Assembly (NCBI GenBank): GCA_900554135.1
Contig: USFU01000032.1
Coordinates: 1-13,109 of the forward strand
Direction: 5' to 3'
Source: an uncultured Collinsella sp.
GTDB lineage: Bacteria; Actinomycetota; Coriobacteriia; Coriobacteriales; Coriobacteriaceae
DNA: 13,109 nt
The position numbers were made by a program, and so were the translations under genes. The notes below the pieces were generated by a model, which saw nothing but the letters and a program-made list of their open reading frames with translations, was not told the DNA's origin and ran no database searches. Positions 1 through 7,628 of this stretch are shown here, piece after piece; within the stretch, counting starts at the first letter, position 1, and each line of letters begins with the position of its first letter.

Positions 1-276
1 GCCGGGGTCCTCCCCCTCCATGGAGATGACGTAGTACACGGCGTAACGGCCGCACAGGCTGCGCTCGTCGTTGCCGATGATCACAGGAATCCAGCCGTAG
101 CGCTCGTAATACAGGTAGTGGACGGCCTCGGGCAGCTTGTCCTGCTTGACGGTAATCGTCAGCTGGTCCTCGCACTGCCACTCGACCTTCTCGATGCAGC
201 CCGGAACGGCGCGGCGCAGGGCCTCGACATGGCTCTCGCAGCGACGGGCATACACCTTGTTCTCAGTTTCAATCAT
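1..276 (-). CDS. hyfG: Hydrogenase-4 large subunit HyfG/HycE, N-terminal 92 residues (partial)
   Basis: This is the start of the large catalytic subunit of a formate hydrogenlyase-type [NiFe]-hydrogenase; the rest lies beyond the left edge. The ATG at 274-276 opens a frame that stays open to base 1. What is visible is the NuoC-like N-terminal domain. The segments QLTITVKQDKLPEAV, GNDERSLCGRYAVYYV and ISMEG closely resemble what I recall of E. coli HycE/HyfG. The NuoD-like domain with the NiFe-binding cysteines is not in the window, so catalytic competence cannot be judged. The start lies 3 nt after the hyfF stop, and its ribosome site (GAGGTGGAG) is inside the end of hyfF, which suggests translational coupling. 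The start and family are secure. HyfG rather than HycE is preferred because hyfD, hyfE and hyfF precede it. Confidence 0.9.
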   Translation of the reverse strand, partial: MIETENKVYARRCESHVEALRRAVPGCIEKVEWQCEDQLTITVKQDKLPEAVHYLYYERYGWIPVIIGNDERSLCGRYAVYYVISMEGEDPG

Positions 277-279
277 TCG

Positions 280-1839
280 TTACTCCACCTCGCTCTGAGC
301 GGTCTCGGTACCGAACACAGCGCGGTACATCGGCGTCGCGTGAAGTTCCTCGGTGCTCTGCTCGAGCACGATGCCGGTCGCAGTCTCCACACCGCGCACG
401 AGAGGCAGCGGGGTGGCGATGCCAAACCACAAGATCATGACAGCCAGGATGATTTCGGGGATAAGCATGAGCGCCGGGGCCTCATGCTTGCCCATGCCCT
501 GGGGCGCATGGCCGAATACCGACTTGAGTGCGATGCGGGTGAGCGCGGAGATGGCCACGGTAAGACCGAGGGCGACCACGACGACCAGCCACATGGGACC
601 GGCGGTAACACCGGCGACAAAAGTCAGGAACTCGGAGATAAACATGCCAAAGGGCGGGAAGGCACCAAGACCGAGCAGCGCCAGGATGGCGAGCGCGGCG
701 GTTGCGGGGGCAACCTCGACGACGCCCTGGATCTTGGCCAGGCTACGCGTGCCAAAGGCGTGCTGGATGTTGCCGGACACGCAGAAGGCAAGCGTCTTGG
801 TAAAGCCGTGGAACACGCAGTGCAGCAGGGCCGCGGCGATACCCAGCGGGCCACCGATACCCAGGCACAGGGCGATAACGCCCACGTTCTCCACAGAGGA
901 GTACGCAAAGCGGCGCTTGAGGTCGTCCTGGCGGAACATCGAAAGTGCCGCCACCAAAATGGACAGCGTGCCGACGATCAGCAGCAAAAGTTGCGGATAC
1001 TCGGCGCCCACGGCCTGGATAGTAAAGCCGTAGAAGCGCATGATCACAAGCATGGCGCACTTAAGCAGCACGCCCGAAAGCAGGGCCGAGACAGGGCTCG
1101 GAGCCTGGGAGTGAGCATCGGGCAGCCAAGTGTGCATGGGGAACAGGCCAGCCTTGGTGCCAAAGCCGATCACGATAAACGCAAAGGCGAGGCGCATGAG
1201 CGTCGGGTCGAACTGGTCGGCATACGGCAGCACGCACGACAGGAACGCGGCCTCGTGGGCGTTTGGAATCACGTCGGCGGCGTTGGCGTAGATCAGCAGC
1301 GTACCGAACAGTCCAAATGCCACACCGGCGGTGCAGACCATCGCATACTTCCAAGAAGCCTCGAGGGCCGTCTTGTTCTTGTAGATACCCACGAGGAACA
1401 CGGTGGAAAGCGTGGTTGCCTCCACGGCGGCCCACGTGAGGATCATATTGTTGGACAGGCACGCGAGCAGCATGGTGAACACAAACAGGCTAAACAGCGC
1501 AAAATACTGCTTGGCGCGCTCGGCGGGCATGGAGCCCTCCTCGATATCGGCCTTTACATAGGGCAGCGAGAACAGCCCCGTAAGAAAACCGATAAAGCCG
1601 ATGAGCAGCACAAAGATGGCGCCCAGCGAATCGAGGTGGAACCACAGGCCAAGAGCGCTCGCGGTGTCGCCGCTCATAAGGACGTCACCGGCCGTCATAA
1701 TCGACAGCACCAGGACGGCTGCGACGGAGACCAGGTTGAGACCGGCAAACACGTTATAGGACGTGTTCTTGGGCAAAAACGCCATGACCAGCGAGAACAC
1801 CAAAGGAGTCGCGAGCAGGGCGAGAATCAACGTTTCCAT
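280..1839 (-). CDS. hyfF: Hydrogenase-4 membrane subunit HyfF (antiporter-like)
   Basis: This is a polytopic inner-membrane protein of 519 residues, close to the 526 I recall for E. coli HyfF. It belongs to the NuoL/M/N and Mrp-antiporter family (proton-conducting membrane transporter domain). A conserved membrane glutamate falls at about E140 (WAAVE). A lysine sits at about K229 (GTKAGLFPMH), followed by the loop WLPDAHSQAPSPVSALLSG (238-256) and K260. These match the charged residues thought to carry protons in complex I antiporter-like subunits. The gene follows hyfE after a 3-nt gap and precedes hyfG by 3 nt. Its ribosome site (GAGGGGG) overlaps the hyfE stop region. It probably forms the third ion-translocating module of the hydrogenase membrane arm; actual ion pumping is inferred from the family, not shown here. 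Confidence 0.93.
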   Translation of the reverse strand: METLILALLATPLVFSLVMAFLPKNTSYNVFAGLNLVSVAAVLVLSIMTAGDVLMSGDTASALGLWFHLDSLGAIFVLLIGFIGFLTGLFSLPYVKADIEEGSMPAERAKQYFALFSLFVFTMLLACLSNNMILTWAAVEATTLSTVFLVGIYKNKTALEASWKYAMVCTAGVAFGLFGTLLIYANAADVIPNAHEAAFLSCVLPYADQFDPTLMRLAFAFIVIGFGTKAGLFPMHTWLPDAHSQAPSPVSALLSGVLLKCAMLVIMRFYGFTIQAVGAEYPQLLLLIVGTLSILVAALSMFRQDDLKRRFAYSSVENVGVIALCLGIGGPLGIAAALLHCVFHGFTKTLAFCVSGNIQHAFGTRSLAKIQGVVEVAPATAALAILALLGLGAFPPFGMFISEFLTFVAGVTAGPMWLVVVVALGLTVAISALTRIALKSVFGHAPQGMGKHEAPALMLIPEIILAVMILWFGIATPLPLVRGVETATGIVLEQSTEELHATPMYRAVFGTETAQSEVE

Positions 1840-1842
1840 GGA

Positions 1843-2496
1843 CTACCCCCTCAGCTCGGACAGGTCGCGCGCATCGAGCGAGTGGGAGTCGTCCCAAATG
1901 CGACGCACGACGATGGACATGATGATGACGGCAAAGATGGCGTCGGTGGCGATACCGATCTCGATGATCTCGGGAGCGGTGGGGGCCAAGAGCGCGAGCG
2001 TCACATGGCTGCCGTTTTCCATAAGGCAGTATCCAAAGATCTGCTTCATGATGTTGCGCTGCGAGATGATGCAGGTGAGGCCCACAAAGAAGTGAGCGAA
2101 GCTAATGGCGAGCGCAGGCGTTGCGACCTCGGCCGTGGGCAGGCTGATCTGCGTCACGACGGCAAAGCAAATCGCGACCTCCACGGCGATGATGCAAATG
2201 GCCCACGCGGGCTTAAGGCCGGCCTTGAGCGATGCGTCGCTCGGCTCGCCCATCTTCTTGTATGCGCGGTTGAGGATATAAGGGACCAGGACGACCTTGG
2301 TGATAAAGGCAGATCCAGCCCACATAAGCAGCTCCTGCGCACCGGTGGTGGCACCGAGCGTGGCGAGCAGTCCCACGAGCACCAGCGACTGCACCGCATA
2401 CCAGCTGATGGAATGCTTGATGTTCTTGGAGACAACCACCATGGTGGACGTGACGATCAGAAGGCCGCCAAGGATGTTGACGATCGAATAACCCAT
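1843..2496 (-). CDS. hyfE: Hydrogenase-4 membrane subunit HyfE (NuoK-like region)
   Basis: This is a small hydrophobic membrane protein of 217 residues (E. coli HyfE is 216 as I recall). It has an N-terminal segment of about six membrane spans. Its C-terminal part resembles NuoK/MrpC: the stretch SQRNIMKQIFGYCLMEN (145-161) places a membrane glutamate at E160. The N-terminal start MGYSIVNILGG follows a strong ribosome site (TAGGAGGT) that overlaps the hyfD stop codon, so the 13-nt gap is translationally coupled. HyfE is one of the subunits that separate the larger hydrogenase-4 type (HyfA-J) from the smaller HycB-G complex, so its presence supports the Hyf assignment. It probably links antiporter-like subunits in the membrane arm. 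Confidence 0.92.
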   Translation of the reverse strand: MGYSIVNILGGLLIVTSTMVVVSKNIKHSISWYAVQSLVLVGLLATLGATTGAQELLMWAGSAFITKVVLVPYILNRAYKKMGEPSDASLKAGLKPAWAICIIAVEVAICFAVVTQISLPTAEVATPALAISFAHFFVGLTCIISQRNIMKQIFGYCLMENGSHVTLALLAPTAPEIIEIGIATDAIFAVIIMSIVVRRIWDDSHSLDARDLSELRG

Positions 2497-2509
2497 GTCG
2501 TTCTACCTC

Positions 2510-3967
2510 CTAACCGATCCAGCTGGCCGAAAGCGGGCCGCTGACGATGACCATGATGATGAGCACGATGAACACGAACGCCATCGCGCGGGGAAGCGGG
2601 GCTCCCGCAGCGACCTCGTCGCTCGGCTCGCCGGGCAGGCAATAGCCCATCCACTTGAGGAACCAGGCGAAGGTGGCGACGGTTTCGGCGACCATGATGC
2701 ACACGAGCACCAGGATCGCGACGTTGCCGGCACCCACGGAAAAGCCACCGGCGATAATCTGGAACTTCGAGAAGAACGTGTTCATGGGCGGCACGCCGGC
2801 AATGGCGAGTGCCGCGACACCAAAGCCCACGCCCGAGATCGGGTACTTCTTTACGATGCCGCGAAGCTTGGGCAGCATACGCGTGCCGAGCGTAAAGGAG
2901 AACGAACCGGCGATCAGGAAGAACAGCGTCTTGGCGAAAGCGTGGTTAAAGATGTGGCACACGGCACCGTCAAAGGCCAGCTGGCTGCCAAAGACCGAAA
3001 GGCCCAGACCAAAGAACACATAGGAGAGCTGGGCGATCGTGGAGAAGGCCAGCAGGCGCTTCATGTCCTTTTGCGGCAGGTACATAAGGAAACCAAAGAG
3101 CATGGTGACCATGGCGTCGATAATGGCGACCCAGCCCACGATCTCGGGAATCTCGCCGGCAGAGACGAGTGCACGCGCGAACACGCACACGCCGACCTTA
3201 ACCATCGAGGCACCATGCAGGTAGGCCGAAACAGGCGTCGGCGCCTCCATGGCCGAAGGCAGCCACATGTACATGGGAACCTGTGCGGACTTGGCCCAGG
3301 CCGCAAACAGCACGAGCAAAAGGACGATAGCCTTGAGCTTGGCATCGAGGCCGGCAATCGCGGTAATGGCGAAGGTGCCGGTGTGGGCAAACACGATGGC
3401 GGCGCCCAGATACAGGCCGAGCGCGCCGATATGCGTGATGATCAAGGCCTTCATGCCGGCCTTCTTGGCCGTAGGCGTCATGTAGTAGCTAATGAGGCCC
3501 CAAGAGCACGCGCCCGTAATCTCAAAGAACACGAGCTGGCCCAAAAGGGTCGAGCTGTACACGAGGCCGGCCATGGCGCCGATGAAGGTCGCGAGGTACG
3601 CGTAGAAGCGACGACGCGGCGCGTCGGGATGCTCACGGTTATTCTCGCTCATATAGGGGATCGAATAGATCACGACAAGCAGGCCGATACCCACAAAGGC
3701 GGGCGCGAGCAGCGTGCTCATGCGATCGAAGGTGAATCCCATGACGAGGTTCTGCCCAAACGAGATCAGGGGGACCTGCGTGTCGGGCATGCCGGCGCCA
3801 GCGAAATTCGCGGCGAGGGCGATGGTGCAGACCGTCGAGACGGCGGCACCCAAAACGCTGAACCACTTGGCGTACGGACGGGGGAACAGGGCGACGAGCA
3901 CCGAGGCCACCATCGGGGCCGCGATAGCGACCAAGCCGAGAAGGGACAGACTGACTGCAAATGACAT
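2510..3967 (-). CDS. hyfD: Hydrogenase-4 membrane subunit HyfD (antiporter-like)
   Basis: This is a 485-residue polytopic membrane protein of the NuoL/M/N and Mrp family, close to the 479 I recall for E. coli HyfD. Family marks include the membrane glutamate E149 (VFFEITGACSW), lysine K226 (WAKSAQVPMY), the loop WLPSAMEAPTPVSAYLHGAS (235-254) and K257. That loop is nearly the textbook signature of NuoL/NuoM, stronger here than in HyfB or HyfF. The ATG follows GGAGAAGGGAG, 15 nt after the hyfC stop. Like HyfE and HyfF it is absent from the minimal Hyc complex, so it marks this operon as FHL-2 type. Proton or sodium translocation is inferred from the conserved charged residues. Confidence 0.92.
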   Translation of the reverse strand: MSFAVSLSLLGLVAIAAPMVASVLVALFPRPYAKWFSVLGAAVSTVCTIALAANFAGAGMPDTQVPLISFGQNLVMGFTFDRMSTLLAPAFVGIGLLVVIYSIPYMSENNREHPDAPRRRFYAYLATFIGAMAGLVYSSTLLGQLVFFEITGACSWGLISYYMTPTAKKAGMKALIITHIGALGLYLGAAIVFAHTGTFAITAIAGLDAKLKAIVLLLVLFAAWAKSAQVPMYMWLPSAMEAPTPVSAYLHGASMVKVGVCVFARALVSAGEIPEIVGWVAIIDAMVTMLFGFLMYLPQKDMKRLLAFSTIAQLSYVFFGLGLSVFGSQLAFDGAVCHIFNHAFAKTLFFLIAGSFSFTLGTRMLPKLRGIVKKYPISGVGFGVAALAIAGVPPMNTFFSKFQIIAGGFSVGAGNVAILVLVCIMVAETVATFAWFLKWMGYCLPGEPSDEVAAGAPLPRAMAFVFIVLIIMVIVSGPLSASWIG

Positions 3968-3982
3968 TGTTTCTCCCTTCTC

Positions 3983-4909
3983 CTACACGCCGACGACCAC
4001 GAAGACAAACGCCAGAACGGCGATGCCCACGACAGCCCAGGTCTGATTGCCAAGCACCTTAAAACGCGAACGCGAGCAGGAGTTCTCGATCACACCGCAC
4101 ACGACAAAGTCGATAAGGCACTTCACCAGGAAGATGACTGCGCCCAGAACAGCGGCGGCGCCCACGGTCGCGGGCTCGCCCCAGGGGACAAAGATCGCGC
4201 AGAACCAGGCGACGACCAGGACCTGCTTCATGGACATGGCGAGCTTGGCCATGGCGAGCGACGGGCCGGAAAGCTCGGCGAGCGGACCTTCCTGAAGCTC
4301 CTGCTCGGCCTCGGCCTGGTCAAACGGCAGCTTGCCGAGTTCCATGTAGCAGGCGATCGCAAAGGCGATGCCGGCGAGGATCACGGCGACCGGCGCGTCG
4401 ATGGCGCCCGTCATGATGTGCTGACCCATAGTGGCGATGTCGGTGGAGCCACACACCAGGGCAGCGGCAAACAGCGCCAGCAGCATGGACGGCTCGATGA
4501 GCACGCTCATGAGCAGCTCGCGAACGCCGCCGATACCGGCGTAGGCGTTGGACGAATCCACACCGCAGAGGGCGAAGAAGAAGCGGGCGAGCGCCAGGCT
4601 GTACATGATGGTGATGGCGTCACCAAAAACCGGGATGGGGCTTTGTGCCGTAAAGAGCGGCAGACCCATCGCGAGCATAAAGGCGACGGCGAAGAACAGC
4701 GGCGGCATAATGCGCAGCGCAAAGCTCGCGTCCTCGCTCTGGGACTCGGGGCGCGCAAAGAGCTTGGCCAGGTCGCGGTAGTCCTGCATGATGCTGGGGC
4801 CGCGACGGTTGTGCATCTTGGCGCGGATAACGCGACCGAGACCGGAGAAGAACGGCGCGACGGCCATAACGACCACGCCCTGCAGAACGGCAAGTACGAT
4901 GTTGTTCAT
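3983..4909 (-). CDS. hyfC: Hydrogenase-4 membrane subunit HyfC/HycD (NuoH-like)
   Basis: This is a 308-residue membrane protein homologous to complex I NuoH and to HycD (307 residues as I recall). NuoH-like proteins anchor the hydrophilic catalytic arm to the membrane arm. The N-terminal membrane helix is followed by RRGPSIMQDYRDLAKL (35-50), the conserved quinone-chamber-like segment. The acidic cytoplasmic loop GKLPFDQAEAEQELQEG is at 192-208. The GKLPFD...E...E pattern is typical of the hydrogenase branch, where respiratory NuoH has R-x-PFD-x-x-E. The start has a strong ribosome site (AAGGAGGGGAG) that begins within the TAA stop of hyfB, 12 nt upstream. It probably couples electron transfer in the HyfG/HyfI arm to the antiporter-like subunits. 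Confidence 0.93.
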   Translation of the reverse strand: MNNIVLAVLQGVVVMAVAPFFSGLGRVIRAKMHNRRGPSIMQDYRDLAKLFARPESQSEDASFALRIMPPLFFAVAFMLAMGLPLFTAQSPIPVFGDAITIMYSLALARFFFALCGVDSSNAYAGIGGVRELLMSVLIEPSMLLALFAAALVCGSTDIATMGQHIMTGAIDAPVAVILAGIAFAIACYMELGKLPFDQAEAEQELQEGPLAELSGPSLAMAKLAMSMKQVLVVAWFCAIFVPWGEPATVGAAAVLGAVIFLVKCLIDFVVCGVIENSCSRSRFKVLGNQTWAVVGIAVLAFVFVVVGV

Positions 4910-4921
4910 GCTCTCCCCTCC

Positions 4922-6940
4922 TTAACCCATTTGCACGGCGAGCACGAGGAACACCACGAGTGCCGCGACGATGTAGCAGATATAGATGCTGTAGTTGCCG
5001 CCCTCGAGCTTAGTCGCAAGGTCGGCGAGCTTCTCGACACCCTTATGCGGGGCATCGACGAGAACCTTGTCGGGCACGGGCTCCACGGCCTCGGCCACAC
5101 CGGTGAGCTTCTGGAAGAAGTGTGCGATGGACCAGCAGACGGCCGTGCAGCGGTCGCGCAGCGTGTAGAGCGGCTGCATAAACCAGGACACCTCGGAGGC
5201 AAAGGTCGTGGCCACGACGGGCATATGCTCGTTGGGAGCATAGCCGCATGCCCACGGCTGGGACTTCTGTACCTTACCGACGGTCTTGAGCTTGCGGTAG
5301 CCGCAGGCAAGGCCGACAAGTACCACGAGCGCAATGGCGATCGCGGGCGTGGAGGTGGCAGCGCCGGAGTACTGGTTCATGAGCTCCATGCCCTCGGCGG
5401 CAAACACGCCACCGTACGGATGCAGCACGGACGCGGCGACATCGACCAGCACGGGCGCGATCACGGGAGCGCCAATGCCCAGCACGACGCAGATGGCCGC
5501 GAGCAGGCCCTGCGCAAACACCATGGGGGCGGGAACCTCCTTGGCATTGGCCGCGGCCTCGGAGCGGGGCGCGGAGGCAAAGGAGACGCCATAGGCCTTG
5601 ACGAAGCACGTGACAGCCAGCGCACCGGTAATGGCAAGCGCGACGGCAGCGAACACGGCCACGATCATGACGGCCTTGTCGCCCTGCATGGCGGCGTTAA
5701 AGAGCGACTGGTAGGTAAACCACTCGGACACAAAGCCATTGAAGGGCGGGATGGCCGAGATTGCAAGCGCGCCAACGAGGAAGCAGACGGCCGTTGCCGG
5801 CATACGACGGAACAGGCCGCCCATCTTCTCCATATTGCGCGTACCCGTGGAGTACAGCAGCGCACCGGCGCCCAAGAACAGCTCACCCTTAAACATCGCA
5901 TGGTTAAACGTGTGGTAGAGGGCGGCCATCAGAGCCAGGACGGCGATGCCGACCGAGTTGAGCGCCATAGCGGCCATGGAGGCGCCGACGCCGAGCAGAA
6001 TGATGCCGATGTTCTCGACGGAGTGATAGGCCAGCAGGCGCTTGATGTCATGCTCCTGCAGGGCGAAGGCCACGCCGAGGACCGACGAGATCGCACCGAA
6101 GACCATGACCATAAGACTCCACCAGACCTGAACGCCCGAAGCGGAGAGCAGGTCGAGGCCCACTTTGAGGATGCCGAAGATACCGATCTTGATCATGCCG
6201 CCGGACATGAGGGCCGACACGTTGGACGGCGCCTCGGGATGTGCCTTGGGCAGCCAGCCGTGCAGCGGAATGATACCGGCCTTGGCGCCAAAGCCAAAGA
6301 AGGCGAGCACGAAGCACACGGATGCGACCGCGGGGCTAAACTGCGTAGCGCGGAAATCCGCAAAGGCAAACGAGCCGCCGGCGAAGTTAGTCATGGTGAG
6401 GAAGCTCGCCATGATGAGCACAAAGCCCACGTGCGCGATCACGAAGTAGAGCCAACCGCCGTGGATGGAGTTCTCGTTCTCCTCGATCACGACCAGGAAG
6501 TACGAGGTCAGCGACATGAGCTCAAAGGCGACCAGGAACCAAAACACGTTGTCGGCGGTGATGACGAGCATCATGGACGCCACGAAGGTGTTAAAGAAGA
6601 AGCCGGCGCGGCCCTTTTTGCCCGGGTACTCATCAAAGTAGTTGAGACCGTAGATCGAGCCGGCAAACGCGAGCACCGAGATGAGCGCCACGAACAGGCC
6701 GGACAGCTGGTTGAGCAGCAGCTGGAAATGGGCAAACGGGAAGAACACGATGGTGTCGACCGACGTGACATCGCCCAGCACGGCCTGGATACCGGCCACA
6801 AACGAAAACACCGCGGCGACGGCGCCGATTAGGCAGCCGGCGGTCTTGGCGGCGTTATCGGCCTTGATCAGCAGAACCGAGGCGAGCGCACCGATGCACG
6901 AGACGGCAAGCGATGCGATAAACAGCGTCATGCTATCCAT
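4922..6940 (-). CDS. hyfB: Hydrogenase-4 membrane subunit HyfB (NuoL-like)
   Basis: This is a 672-residue polytopic membrane protein, the same length I recall for E. coli HyfB and longer than HycC (608). The core antiporter-like domain carries the membrane glutamate E140 (FLVAFELMSLTSYFLV), lysine K220 (GFGAKAGIIPLHGWLPKAHP), K251, and the loop ending APSNVSALMSG (237-247). The C-terminal third is less conserved and includes extra hydrophobic segments, with a final membrane helix before the stop. The ATG lies 8 nt inside the end of hyfA (ATGGATAG overlap), a sign of translational coupling. An AAGGGAG ribosome site sits about 10 nt upstream. It is likely the distal ion-translocating module, and its long C-terminus may form a lateral helix as in NuoL; that is an inference. 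Confidence 0.93.
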   Translation of the reverse strand: MDSMTLFIASLAVSCIGALASVLLIKADNAAKTAGCLIGAVAAVFSFVAGIQAVLGDVTSVDTIVFFPFAHFQLLLNQLSGLFVALISVLAFAGSIYGLNYFDEYPGKKGRAGFFFNTFVASMMLVITADNVFWFLVAFELMSLTSYFLVVIEENENSIHGGWLYFVIAHVGFVLIMASFLTMTNFAGGSFAFADFRATQFSPAVASVCFVLAFFGFGAKAGIIPLHGWLPKAHPEAPSNVSALMSGGMIKIGIFGILKVGLDLLSASGVQVWWSLMVMVFGAISSVLGVAFALQEHDIKRLLAYHSVENIGIILLGVGASMAAMALNSVGIAVLALMAALYHTFNHAMFKGELFLGAGALLYSTGTRNMEKMGGLFRRMPATAVCFLVGALAISAIPPFNGFVSEWFTYQSLFNAAMQGDKAVMIVAVFAAVALAITGALAVTCFVKAYGVSFASAPRSEAAANAKEVPAPMVFAQGLLAAICVVLGIGAPVIAPVLVDVAASVLHPYGGVFAAEGMELMNQYSGAATSTPAIAIALVVLVGLACGYRKLKTVGKVQKSQPWACGYAPNEHMPVVATTFASEVSWFMQPLYTLRDRCTAVCWSIAHFFQKLTGVAEAVEPVPDKVLVDAPHKGVEKLADLATKLEGGNYSIYICYIVAALVVFLVLAVQMG

Positions 6941-7550
6941 TGTTTACGCTCCCTTCTGCTTTCTCGGACAGGCCCTGGGCCACAGCGGTAACGTCGACGA
7001 CCGGACCGTTTTCGATCGAGCGCAGGCGCTTGGCCTCGTCGAGCTCGCGATCGGCCGCGCCACCCATGACGGTCAGCGCCTTGGTAGGGCACGCCGCCAC
7101 ACAATGCGGGCCGTCCGGATCGAATGCGCACAGGTCGCACTTGACAGCGCAGGTGTACTGGCCAGGAGCCCACGTAAGCAGGCTGCTCAGGGACTTAGGA
7201 TACGAAGGCGTCGGGTCGCACATGCCTGCGACACCGGCGATAGACGTGCCATCGGGATGGATGGCTCCGAAGGGGCACGCGATGGCGCACAGCCTGCACC
7301 CGATGCACTCCTGCTCCTTGACGTGGATGCGATCGCCATCGTGCTCGATGGCATTCACCGGGCAAACCTCGGCGCAGGGGGCACCCTCGCAATGGTGGCA
7401 GGCAAGGGCGGCCGAAATACCGCCGGTCTTCACGAGCGCCAGGCGCGGCGTATCCTGAAGACCCTGCATCCGGTGGGCGTCGGCACAGGCGGACTGGCAT
7501 GTTCCGCAGCCGATGCACCTCTCCGGGTTGATGTCGATGAAGCGGTTCAT
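6933..7550 (-). CDS. hyfA: Hydrogenase-4 ferredoxin subunit HyfA (4 x [4Fe-4S])
   Basis: This is a 205-residue polyferredoxin, the same length I recall for E. coli HyfA. Four cysteine clusters are visible: C12-x2-C15-x2-C18-x3-C22, C51-x2-C54-x4-C59-x3-C63, C82-x2-C85-x2-C88-x3-C92 and C138-x2-C141...C150-x3-C154. They should bind four [4Fe-4S] clusters that pass electrons from FdhF to the hydrogenase module. The N-terminus MNRFIDINPERCIGC matches the family. A GTG at 7556 would add two residues, but it would abut the AAAGGAAG ribosome site, so the ATG at 7548-7550 is chosen. The gene follows fdhF after a 78-nt gap that contains a strong hairpin, and it overlaps hyfB by 8 nt. Confidence 0.92.
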   Translation of the reverse strand: MNRFIDINPERCIGCGTCQSACADAHRMQGLQDTPRLALVKTGGISAALACHHCEGAPCAEVCPVNAIEHDGDRIHVKEQECIGCRLCAIACPFGAIHPDGTSIAGVAGMCDPTPSYPKSLSSLLTWAPGQYTCAVKCDLCAFDPDGPHCVAACPTKALTVMGGAADRELDEAKRLRSIENGPVVDVTAVAQGLSEKAEGSVNNG

Positions 7551-7555
7551 CCCCA

Positions 7556-7563
7556 CTTCCTTT
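7556..7563 (-). promoter_or_regulatory. Ribosome binding site that sets the hyfA start
   Basis: On the minus strand AAAGGAAG lies five bases before the ATG at 7548-7550. It overlaps or abuts the alternative GTG at 7554-7556, which makes that codon an unlikely start. The hairpin at 7573-7607 ends only about ten bases upstream of this site and could affect ribosome access. Confidence 0.7.
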
Positions 7564-7572
7564 CAAAATAAC

Positions 7573-7607
7573 GGGCCGGGCTCCCGAACGTACGGGACGC
7601 CCGGCCC
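7573..7607 (-). terminator. Strong intercistronic hairpin between fdhF and hyfA
   Basis: Outer arms GGGCCGGGC (7573-7581) and GCCCGGCCC (7599-7607) are perfectly complementary. Inner arms TCCCG (7582-7586) and CGGGA (7593-7597) extend the stem with one bulged base at 7598 and a 6-nt loop. In the direction of transcription the stem is followed by GTTATTTTG, which is only a weak U-run, so full termination is doubtful. It may act as an mRNA-processing or stability barrier that sets the ratio of FdhF to hydrogenase subunits, or as a partial terminator. The structure is seen directly; its function is inferred. Confidence 0.5.
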
Positions 7608-7628
7608 AAAAAGCCAACGAGAACGGGA

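Noticed and set aside
118..2544. 808-residue plus-strand ORF
   Set aside because: It is antisense to hyfE and hyfF, and its translation is rich in His, Gly, Arg and Asp with no fold. It is a by-product of GC-rich codon use in membrane-protein genes.
2495..3964. 489-residue plus-strand ORF
   Set aside because: Antisense shadow of hyfD.
4418..6832. 804-residue plus-strand ORF
   Set aside because: It is antisense to hyfB and hyfC, with the same low-complexity composition and no ribosome site.
280..6940. Respiratory complex I (NuoL/M/N/H) instead of hydrogenase-4
   Set aside because: Gene order, HyfE-type subunit lengths, the adjoining fdhF and HydN-like genes, and the HycE-like start of the next gene fit formate hydrogenlyase.
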